The notes beneath the pieces were generated by a model. The model was not told the DNA's origin. It worked only from the letters and a program-made list of their open reading frames with translations, and searched no databases. 53,036 nucleotides of DNA. Origin: Bilamarchaeum sp040758595. GTDB lineage: Archaea > Micrarchaeota > Micrarchaeia > Anstonellales > Bilamarchaeaceae. The first letter of the stretch is position 1. Each line of letters opens with the position of its first letter. The stretch lies in contig JBFLVJ010000012.1 in assembly GCA_040758595.1 (NCBI GenBank), positions 1 through 53,036 of the forward strand, read 5' to 3'. Positions 31,839-38,510 of the stretch are shown here, in pieces. Position numbers and translations under genes: made by a program.

Positions 31839-32270
31839 GGGCTTCCTGGCGCCGAAGAACCATTCGAAATCCCTGCCCCAGCGCTTGCTCTTCGCATCCT
31901 CCAAGGAAAGCCATCTGAACCCAGAGAACTCCGGAGCGACCTTCGCCGTCCTCACCCTGGCGGTTATCTTGAAAACGAGCGCAGGCACCTTCATCCTCCT
32001 CCTGCGCGAGCCTGCGTTGTGCCTCCCCTCCAGCACCACTTCATGCACTTCGTAGTCAGCTATCCCGGTCTGCTTCCCGAAAGCCTCCTTTATCTCGGCG
32101 AAAGGGCTCCTGCCGGAGGGCACCAGCACGCATGGCAGTTCTATCCTCTCGGTCCCGCTCCGGTCGGTCCGCACCAAAAACAATACCCGCCCGCCGTCCT
32201 CGAGCATACCGCAGGCCAGGGCCTTGGGCAGCCGGTTTCCAGTTTCCGGTCTCCAGTTTCGTCCGCCCAT
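31827..32270 (-). CDS. Degenerate Nudix-fold protein A
   Basis: 147 aa. Resembles the Nudix fold (KALACGMLEDGGRVLFLVR...ELPCVLVPSGRSPFAEIKEAFGKQTGI...VFKITARV...GFRWLSLEDAK) and is a paralogue of the protein at 35.8 kb. The Nudix box glutamates are missing: where REVxEExG is expected it has EAFGKQTGI, so hydrolase activity is doubtful. The first ~13 residues (GGRNWRPETGNR) are encoded by a copy of the dispersed repeat; AAGGAG and GAGAGG before ATG 32270 still support this start. It follows the Lrp gene by 4 bases. Confidence 0.7.
   Translation of the reverse strand: MGGRNWRPETGNRLPKALACGMLEDGGRVLFLVRTDRSGTERIELPCVLVPSGRSPFAEIKEAFGKQTGIADYEVHEVVLEGRHNAGSRRRRMKVPALVFKITARVRTAKVAPEFSGFRWLSLEDAKSKRWGRDFEWFFGARKPSEE
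32232..32262. repeat. Dispersed repeat inside Nudix-like coding start
   Basis: Contains GGTTTCCAGTTTCCGGTCTC (plus strand), the same motif as at 46521-46555. Read on the minus strand it encodes residues ~3-13 of the Nudix-like protein A. Confidence 0.55.
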
Positions 32271-32274
32271 CCTC

Positions 32275-32715
32275 TCACTCCTTCACGATGTTCCTGAACG
32301 CTATCATAGTGTCGCTCTGGGCTATCTCGTCATAGGTCCTCAGGTGTTTCAGTACATACTGGTCCAACGCCTCCACGTCGGCCACCCGGACCTTGAGCAG
32401 GATGTCGAAGCTTCCGGTTATGGCCGAGCCGTCCTCCACGCACCCGTGCTTCATGAGCTTCTCGAGGAGCACTATATGATCGGTCTTAGGCATCGCCTTT
32501 ATCAGCACATGAGCCACCAGTTTTTTGCCCAGCTTCGCCTGGTCGATGACTATGGTGTACTTGCTTATCACTCCCTCAGCCTTGAGCTTCTTCAGCCGGT
32601 GATGGACCGTCGCTATGGGTATCCCGGTCCTTTTGGCTATCCTTTGTATGGAGAGCGAGGAGTCTTTTTTCAGCGTTTCCAATATGGCAAAATCTTTATC
32701 ATCTAATCCATGCAT
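32275..32715 (-). CDS. Lrp/AsnC-family transcription regulator
   Basis: 146 aa. N-terminal winged helix-turn-helix (LDDKDFAILETLKKDSSLSIQRIAKRTGIPIATVHHRLKKLKAEGVI) and a C-terminal RAM effector domain (VAHVLIKAM...GSAITGSFDILLKVRVADVEALDQYV). Probably senses an amino acid. A dyad TTGAAT-GTTT-ATTCAA overlaps the region just before its start, which suggests autoregulation. Forms an operon with the Nudix-like gene and is divergent from the GNAT. Confidence 0.92.
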   Translation of the reverse strand: MHGLDDKDFAILETLKKDSSLSIQRIAKRTGIPIATVHHRLKKLKAEGVISKYTIVIDQAKLGKKLVAHVLIKAMPKTDHIVLLEKLMKHGCVEDGSAITGSFDILLKVRVADVEALDQYVLKHLRTYDEIAQSDTMIAFRNIVKE

Positions 32716-32716
32716 G

Positions 32717-32732
32717 TTGAATGTTTATTCAA
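32717..32732. promoter_or_regulatory. Dyad operator before the Lrp gene
   Basis: TTGAAT and ATTCAA arms around GTTT begin 2 bases upstream of the Lrp ATG. Position and symmetry fit an autoregulatory Lrp site. Confidence 0.5.
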
Positions 32733-32785
32733 TAATCCTTAAAAAACTGACTATTTTTTGCACATCTATCCGAATTTTTCAGGAA

Positions 32786-32795
32786 TAGGTATATA
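32786..32795 (+). promoter_or_regulatory. TATA box of the GNAT gene
   Basis: GTATATATAC lies about 50-55 bases before ATG 32845. A strong AGGAGGTG site at 32831-32838 follows, so this gene has a leader of about 28 bases, unlike its leaderless neighbours. Confidence 0.55.
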
Positions 32796-32844
32796 TACGC
32801 ATATTTCGCGTCCTTCAATCACAACACATCAGGAGGTGTCAGGC

Positions 32845-33600
32845 ATGGTGCCGGAAACAACATATGGAAAGTTATCGCCAGCGGGGCGATCCAGGTCCCT
32901 AGTCGCACCCAGGACGGGTCGCCTTCAGCTGGCATACCTCGACCGGATCCGGGAGTTCAGGGATTTCGTTGGAAGGCCGAGCAGCATCCTATCTAAGAGG
33001 ATAAGATACGCTCCGGTCCACGAGCCTATCCGCCCTTTCCACGAACGCTTCAAGATGCGCTCCGGGCCGGATGTCGTCTTCCGCACATTCAGCGACAGCG
33101 ATGCCACGGGACTGTCTAGGGTGACCCTGGAATACAAAAAGAGCACCTACCCTGACATGACCGCGGAATTTTGGGGGGTGCTCCAAAGATGCTATGCACC
33201 AGACTCGTTTATTATGCGCGCTAAACGTGACGTCTATTTCGTGGTGTCCGAAGCGAAAAGCGGCTGGATCGCGGGAGCCATCAGCTATCACCGCTACACC
33301 AAGACATCAGCCGAGTCATTCAACTTCTTGGTGGCAGAAGACTTCCGGGGGCTTGGAATAGGAAAACTACTGGCCGCCAGGAGCATGCTGGCCATGATGT
33401 CAGAGGGGATCGAGAAGTTCAGGACCTTCGCAGCCCCAATGTCGCAGGGCATCGTCGACGAGCTCGGCTTCGTAGAGGATTCGAGGATAGCCCGGCTGAT
33501 ATCGGGCGGCACAATCCTCTCGCTGAAGTCAGAAGGCGACGAAGGGCTCAGGTTCCTGTGCCATTCGATGCTCAGGAAAATCACCCACCGCCCCAGCTAG
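32845..33600 (+). CDS. GNAT-family N-acetyltransferase
   Basis: 251 aa. The C-terminal GNAT core has DVYFVVSEAKSGWIAGAISYHRYTKTSAESFNFLVAEDFRGLGIGKLLAARSMLAMM, where RGLGIGKLL is the acetyl-CoA pyrophosphate loop. The first ~90 residues are basic and unassigned. Substrate unknown. ATG 32845 is fixed by AGGAGGTG; an in-frame ATG at 32758 lies before the TATA box. Confidence 0.83.
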   Translation: MVPETTYGKLSPAGRSRSLVAPRTGRLQLAYLDRIREFRDFVGRPSSILSKRIRYAPVHEPIRPFHERFKMRSGPDVVFRTFSDSDATGLSRVTLEYKKSTYPDMTAEFWGVLQRCYAPDSFIMRAKRDVYFVVSEAKSGWIAGAISYHRYTKTSAESFNFLVAEDFRGLGIGKLLAARSMLAMMSEGIEKFRTFAAPMSQGIVDELGFVEDSRIARLISGGTILSLKSEGDEGLRFLCHSMLRKITHRPS

Positions 33601-33631
33601 CGCTACAGCTATCATTTTTCTTTTTACAGAA

Positions 33632-33877
33632 TTACTGGCGCAGGTCGAAAATCGGAGGCCTGCCCGCGAACTTCCTGTTCAGGTGGTCTGCCGCGACCTC
33701 CCTGGGGACATGCACGTCCATGGCCGCCTTCAATGCGGTTCCGGGGGGCTCGGCCAGCCTCTTCATGCGGTCGAGGAAGCGTCCTATGGCCTCCCTTGCG
33801 CTGCCTCTTTCCTGGGCTGGGGCTTGTCGAAGCACCGCCAGATTCCTCAGCGCCGCATGCTCTACCATGGTCATCAT
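33632..33877 (-). CDS. Small hypothetical protein
   Basis: 81 aa, basic and helical (LRNLAVLRQAPAQERGSAREAIGRFLDRMKRLAEPP), ending PPIFDLRQ. No family recognised. A TATA-like CAATATAAACC (33891-33901) about 20 bases upstream supports transcription. Convergent with the GNAT and downstream of nothing obvious. Confidence 0.5.
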   Translation of the reverse strand: MMTMVEHAALRNLAVLRQAPAQERGSAREAIGRFLDRMKRLAEPPGTALKAAMDVHVPREVAADHLNRKFAGRPPIFDLRQ

Positions 33878-33951
33878 TATGCGTTCCTGGGTTTATATTG
33901 CTTCTCACATCAATTTCTATCGTTTGACACGTCTAGCAACATATGAACCCA

Positions 33952-35349
33952 TCATTTATAAGTTTCAACCACGAATTCGAGGCCGCCCTCGGTCTCGATG
34001 ATCCGCCCGGCGGCGACAAGGTTCCGTCCCTTCTCCTTGGCCCAGTAGAGCGCCGAATCGGCCCCTATCTTCGTCACGTGCATGAGAATATCCACTTCAC
34101 TCTTCCCGACGCACTGATCCGCCTCTACGCAGAGGTTCTTCACAGGCACGCCTTTCATGAGGGGGCCGACCGCCTTGAGCGCCTCTCCGAAAGAGAACAC
34201 GCCCATGCTCACCGTGGCGTTTATCACGACGCCCTCGGTGGTTGCGATGTCGTTCCTCTCCACCCCGGCCCGGCAGCGCCTGGCGCCTGCCACCGCGCCC
34301 TCTACCGTGGTGCCTGGAAGGAGCGCCACGAATTCTTCGCCGCCGTATCTCGATACCCCGCCTTCGATGAATTCCCGTCCGTTCCTCGCCCTTCCGACCA
34401 CGTCCGTGGTCCTGAACTGCTTTCTGGCCACTGCGGCTAGGCTGGCTAGGACGAGGTCCCCGGTCACATGGCCATACCTATCGTTGACCCCCTTGAAGTG
34501 GTCCGCATCGATCATGACTATCGAGCTGTCGTCTCCCGTCTGGAGGAAATCCCTCCCCAGATATCCGAACATCTGCTCGAACCTTCTCCTCCCGAACACC
34601 TTGGTCAGCGGGTCGAAGGTCGATCTCATATCCAGTGACGTGAGGACCGAGAGGACCATGCCCGTCATGATGGCAGAGCCGCTCCGGTCGATCAGGTCCC
34701 CGAATGTGACGTCCTTGCCCTCGATGTGTATCAGGCCCATGGTGTCATCTAACGGGATCACCATCCTCTCGATCGGGATGCGGCCAGGGAGCCTTTCCCT
34801 GTGGACCTCTTCGAGCGGGGCCTTGCGATCCAGGACCAGCAGCTCTCTTCTCGATAGCAGGCATATGGCGTTGTCATGCACGGCCAGCCAGGTTATCTCA
34901 TCGGAGATGGGATTGAGCCTCCCTGGATGGGAAGTTATGACCGGAGAGCCGTTCTCCTTTTTCACCCTGAAGCTACCGTCGAAATCCCTCCCCTCCCCGG
35001 AAGTGTACATCGTCAGGTGGCTAGGAGCGACCAGCGACCGGAAGAACACGACGCATGTCTGCTGCAACCCGAACGCCGGATCAGAGGCCATGATCCGGAT
35101 AAGGTCACGCTCAACAATGCTGCTGCGGAAGAGCGTCTGCTGCAAATAGCCGCCGAGCGTCCCCGGGCCAGGTTCCCTGGTCAGGATGCTCCTCTTCACA
35201 GCCTCAATCAGGCCAGGGCGCTTCCTGCCGCCCATGCCGTCCATTATCGTCTCCAGCATGGTGGGTATCTTGATCTTCCGGCTCCTCAAAACGCCCTTCC
35301 CGTTCGGCACGTCATCTATCCTTCTGAGCTTCCTGTTATCATCTGACAT
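33952..35349 (-). CDS. GGDEF-domain protein (putative diguanylate cyclase)
   Basis: 465 aa. The C-terminal GGDEF domain starts at FDPLTKVFGRRRFEQ (~245), then SIVMIDADHFKGVNDRYGHVTGD (metal Asp, base-binding Asn/Asp) and the active loop RYGGEEF (334-340). An RTTD at 313-316 matches an RxxD inhibitory site. There is an unusual ~13-residue insertion (321-333) between DVVGR and RYGGEEF, and a second insertion of ~25 residues before the ADxALYxAKxxGRN segment (here GADSALYWAKEKGRN). Residues ~90-235 may be a GAF-like sensor. No membrane segment. Cyclic-di-GMP signalling is rare in archaea, so a different nucleotide product is possible. Bacterial origin by transfer is likely. Confidence 0.88.
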   Translation of the reverse strand: MSDDNRKLRRIDDVPNGKGVLRSRKIKIPTMLETIMDGMGGRKRPGLIEAVKRSILTREPGPGTLGGYLQQTLFRSSIVERDLIRIMASDPAFGLQQTCVVFFRSLVAPSHLTMYTSGEGRDFDGSFRVKKENGSPVITSHPGRLNPISDEITWLAVHDNAICLLSRRELLVLDRKAPLEEVHRERLPGRIPIERMVIPLDDTMGLIHIEGKDVTFGDLIDRSGSAIMTGMVLSVLTSLDMRSTFDPLTKVFGRRRFEQMFGYLGRDFLQTGDDSSIVMIDADHFKGVNDRYGHVTGDLVLASLAAVARKQFRTTDVVGRARNGREFIEGGVSRYGGEEFVALLPGTTVEGAVAGARRCRAGVERNDIATTEGVVINATVSMGVFSFGEALKAVGPLMKGVPVKNLCVEADQCVGKSEVDILMHVTKIGADSALYWAKEKGRNLVAAGRIIETEGGLEFVVETYK

Positions 35350-35412
35350 GGGAAAACCTCACTGTAAGCGTAGCACACTATATTCACAAATATTCATAAA
35401 ACCCTACAATGC

Positions 35413-35769
35413 TCATTCCTTGTGCAGGTGGACCTCTCTGCTCAGCGACCAGCTCAGGACGGTCCTTATAGCGACTATCACCGCGATGGCGATTATATCC
35501 ATCAGATCGGATAGGACCGCGAGCTTGATGAGGTCGGCCGCCACGAAGAAATCAAGGGCGAATATCATCTTCTGTATGAGGGTGCGTTTGGCGTGCTCGT
35601 ACTGGTGGAACCTCTTGTCGTGGAAGATCTCTATCCTGATTATGCGATAGATGCTCTGCGAGACCGCGAAAATGATGACCAATATGCCGAAAAAGCCGAT
35701 TATCTCGGATGCGATGAGCAGGATCCCCCCCAGCATCTCAGGCATATATCCGACGGAATCGATCGCCAT
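35413..35769 (-). CDS. DUF1622-like membrane protein
   Basis: 118 aa with about three membrane helices (GGILLIASEIIGFFGILVIIFAV; MIFALDFFVAADLIKLAVL; IAIAVIVAIRTVLSWSL) and a basic loop between the first two. The pattern helix, RIxxxxF..., LDFFVAADLI and IRTVLSWSLSREV is that of DUF1622. Function unknown. Confidence 0.75.
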   Translation of the reverse strand: MAIDSVGYMPEMLGGILLIASEIIGFFGILVIIFAVSQSIYRIIRIEIFHDKRFHQYEHAKRTLIQKMIFALDFFVAADLIKLAVLSDLMDIIAIAVIVAIRTVLSWSLSREVHLHKE

Positions 35770-35818
35770 GGCAAGACTACCCGGGTTACATTAAAAAAAG
35801 CTCGTTAACGCAGTCCGC

Positions 35819-36205
35819 TCAACCGATTCTCACCATCGGCTCCTTGAGCCAGGTCCCCTTCGGGGCGGGTTTTCTCTTTCTCGCCTCATCCATCGTGAGC
35901 CACTCGAATCCGGAGTAGACTGTTGCGGGTTCAGGCTCCCCTTCCCGCAGCCTCTTCATGGAGAAGACCAGGCATGGGATGCGCAGGCCTGCCTCAAGCT
36001 CGTATCTGCTTTCTATCACCACATCCCCGCACTCGGCCTTGATGCCGCTCTGCTTCTTGAAGGCTTCTGTCATCTGGGATAGCGGATCGGCCCCGAGGCT
36101 CCCGAACACGGAGGGCAGCTCTATGCCGCCCTCGCGCTTGAGGAAGAGCACCTTGCCATCCTCCTCGAGCATCCCGCAGATGAGCGCCTTGGGCCTCTCT
36201 TTCAT
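35819..36205 (-). CDS. Degenerate Nudix-fold protein B
   Basis: 128 aa paralogue of the protein at 31.8 kb (KALICGMLEEDGKVLFLKR...ELPSVFGSLGADPLSQMTEAFKKQSGI...VFSMKRL...GFEWLTMDEAR). The Nudix box is again degenerate: EAFKKQSGI with no catalytic Glu pair. ATG 36205 overlaps the TrpRS stop as ATGA, fixing the start and indicating translational coupling to TrpRS. A ligand-binding or regulatory role is more likely than hydrolysis. Confidence 0.72.
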   Translation of the reverse strand: MKERPKALICGMLEEDGKVLFLKREGGIELPSVFGSLGADPLSQMTEAFKKQSGIKAECGDVVIESRYELEAGLRIPCLVFSMKRLREGEPEPATVYSGFEWLTMDEARKRKPAPKGTWLKEPMVRIG

Positions 36206-37350
36206 TCGTAGACACGCTCCCACATGCTCTTGGCCAGCTTTCCGCTGTGCATGAAGCGGTCCATATCCTTTTCAGCCCGCGTCCGTTTCTCCCGGTGGGA
36301 TGTCAGGAACTCGTTGACCCTGTCTATGAGCATGGCCTTCATCTCTCCGGTGAGCAGCTTCCCTGCCTTGTAATCGTCATGCATCTCCTTGAGCCGCGCA
36401 TCGTCATGCTCGAACAATATCCTGAGCCATTGGTAAGGGACGTCGATTTCCGGGTCCCCGCCCAGCTTCCTGTGCTCTTCCACAGTGGCCTGCCCGCCCG
36501 AAAAAGCGTATTTGTTTATCTTCTTCTTGACGGTCTTCTCGTCGTCTGTGAGCAGTATGGCGGTCTCGGCTCCTGCACTCGAGCTCATCTTGCCAGAGAC
36601 CCCCTGCAAGGGAGGCAGGAACCTGCTGTGTATCGCCGCGGTCTTATGATGCCCCATCGGCTCTGCGATATCCCGCTGTATCCTCCAGTAGGGATCCTGG
36701 TCGATGGCGCAGGGGATGAGGCACCTCTTCTTCTCGAAGAACGTGGGCAATGTCTGTATGGCCGGGTACATGTTCAACCCGATGTTGGTGGAGTCGTCGA
36801 AACCGAAAACCGCCTTGACGGTGGAACCGGTTATCCTTCTCGCGGCATTGAGCAGCAGCGGGTACATGTTCCGGATGTACTCAGTATCACGGAAGATGAA
36901 TGTCCTCTCCGGGTCGAACCCGACCGCGATTATGTCTAGTATGTTGTCGTGTGCGGCCTCGCCTATCTGCTTCCAGCCGTATTCCCTCTTGTGCAGGAAA
37001 CCCTCGTCATCGGTTATCTCGATGTAGAGGTTGACCTTGAACTTCTCCTGGAGCCATTTGGTCATTATCATGGGCACCAGGTGGCCTATGTGCATGCCCT
37101 TGCTGGGTTTCCGGCCGGTGTAGAGGAAGAATCCCTCCCCGTTCTCATAATCGTCCAGCACCAGGTCCAGGTCCCTGTGCGAGAAGAAGAAATCCCTCCT
37201 CAGCATGTGGTGCGGCTCGTCCCCTCCGCACAGCCTTATCATCCGCCCACGCAAGGCGGCATCTATCCTGCTGGTACCGAACTTCTTGACGAGCTTGTCG
37301 TAATCTATAGCCCCGCTCACTTCCCATGGGGTGACCGTGAACTTCTCCAT
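36202..37350 (-). CDS. trpS: Tryptophanyl-tRNA synthetase
   Basis: 382 aa, archaeal/eukaryotic-type TrpRS. The HIGH-like motif is PSKGMHIGHLVPM, the KMSKS-like motif is SGKMSSSAGAET, and the substrate pocket shows EITDDEGFLHK and CAIDQDPYWRIQRDIAE. Charges tRNA-Trp. Divergent from pelota; one AT-rich box (about 37374-37384) appears to serve both directions. Its stop overlaps the Nudix-like gene B. Confidence 0.96.
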   Translation of the reverse strand: MEKFTVTPWEVSGAIDYDKLVKKFGTSRIDAALRGRMIRLCGGDEPHHMLRRDFFFSHRDLDLVLDDYENGEGFFLYTGRKPSKGMHIGHLVPMIMTKWLQEKFKVNLYIEITDDEGFLHKREYGWKQIGEAAHDNILDIIAVGFDPERTFIFRDTEYIRNMYPLLLNAARRITGSTVKAVFGFDDSTNIGLNMYPAIQTLPTFFEKKRCLIPCAIDQDPYWRIQRDIAEPMGHHKTAAIHSRFLPPLQGVSGKMSSSAGAETAILLTDDEKTVKKKINKYAFSGGQATVEEHRKLGGDPEIDVPYQWLRILFEHDDARLKEMHDDYKAGKLLTGEMKAMLIDRVNEFLTSHREKRTRAEKDMDRFMHSGKLAKSMWERVYE

Positions 37351-37373
37351 GGCATATTGAACGCGCTGAACGC

Positions 37374-37384
37374 ATTAAATACTA
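37374..37384. promoter_or_regulatory. Shared TATA-like box between trpS and pelota
   Basis: TTAAATACTAT: on the minus strand it is centred about 28 bases before the trpS ATG (37350), and on the plus strand about 33 bases before the pelota ATG (37412). Confidence 0.45.
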
Positions 37385-37411
37385 TTTCCACCCAATTCCA
37401 TCCGGATAAAA

Positions 37412-38443
37412 ATGAGGATTTCGCATTTCGACAGGAAGACCGGCGAGATGAAGATCGAGGCCGAGACGCTGGACGACCTCTGGCACCTAGACAAGGTCAT
37501 CGCCCCAGGCGACGAAGTGGAGTCTCGCACCATGCGCACCTACAAGGTGGGGAACAAAGAGGAGAAGAAGCCGGTCACCATCCGCATAAAGGTGGAGCGG
37601 GTGGAGTTCGCGAAAACAAGCAACCGCCTGCGGATACTGGGCCCAATCATCTCGGGCACCCCGGAGGAGTTCGTCCAACTGGGACGCTATCATACGATAG
37701 ACGCCGAGCCGGGAGAGAAGATAAAGATATCCAAGCAGTGGAAGAACCACGAAGTCAAGAGGCTCGAGGACGCCGTCAAGGAGTCCAAGCGCCCAAGGAT
37801 CCGCATCATCGTCATAGATGAGGAGCAGGCATTGACCGCCGTCCTCCGCGCCTTCGGTGTGGAATACGGGGCCGAGTTCCGCAGCACCGGCAGCAAGAAG
37901 GGCGACGATTACGAGTCGCGCCAGCAGGAGTATTTCGGCAAGGTGACGGCGGAGATAGAGCGCCACCCGGAGCGGTTCATAGTCGCCGGCCCTGGTTTCG
38001 CGAAAGACAACCTCAAGGACTTCATCAAGAAGAGGAAGCCCGAACTCCTCTCCCGCATCACGTTCGAATCTGTCAGCTACGCAGAGCGCAGCGGCGTCAA
38101 CGAGCTCTTCAACAAAGGGATGATAGAGAAGATAATGGGCGAGGAGCGCTTCGAGAAGGAGATGAAGGCGGTCGAAGAGCTATTGACCGAGGTCTACAAA
38201 GACTCAGGCCGCGCCACCTACGGCATAGCCGAAGTCAAGAAGGCCGCAGAAGCCTATGCCATCAAGCAACTCTTGATCCTGGACGAATACCTCCGCACCG
38301 ACAAGGACGCCGAAGCGGCGGTGGAGCTCGCAGACCAGGGGAAAGCCGACATCCTGATTGTATCTTCTGAAGGCGATGCCGGAGCCAAGCTCAAAGGATT
38401 CGGGAAAATAGCCGCGCTGCTGAAGTTCAAGCTGAGGGCCTAG
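37412..38443 (+). CDS. pelA: mRNA surveillance protein pelota
   Basis: 343 aa, Dom34/pelota family. Rescues stalled ribosomes together with aEF1A and ABCE1. N-terminal Sm-like domain (GEMKIEAETLDDLWHLDKVIAPGDEVESRTMRT) and two eRF1-like domains (IRIIVIDEEQALTAVLRAFGVEYGAEF; ERFIVAGPGFAKDNLKDFIKKRKPEL; GRATYGIAEVKKAAEAYAIKQLLILDEYLR) are all present. No GGQ motif, as expected for pelota. Confidence 0.96.
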   Translation: MRISHFDRKTGEMKIEAETLDDLWHLDKVIAPGDEVESRTMRTYKVGNKEEKKPVTIRIKVERVEFAKTSNRLRILGPIISGTPEEFVQLGRYHTIDAEPGEKIKISKQWKNHEVKRLEDAVKESKRPRIRIIVIDEEQALTAVLRAFGVEYGAEFRSTGSKKGDDYESRQQEYFGKVTAEIERHPERFIVAGPGFAKDNLKDFIKKRKPELLSRITFESVSYAERSGVNELFNKGMIEKIMGEERFEKEMKAVEELLTEVYKDSGRATYGIAEVKKAAEAYAIKQLLILDEYLRTDKDAEAAVELADQGKADILIVSSEGDAGAKLKGFGKIAALLKFKLRA

Positions 38444-38510
38444 CCACAACCAGCCTCAAGCCGACGCTGGCCGGAATGGTCCCTGGGGACATTGAGGCAA
38501 GTCCCCCAAG

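Noticed and set aside
32758..32844. Longer start for the GNAT gene
   Set aside because: Lies upstream of the TATA box and of the strong AGGAGGTG site; start 32845 is preferred.
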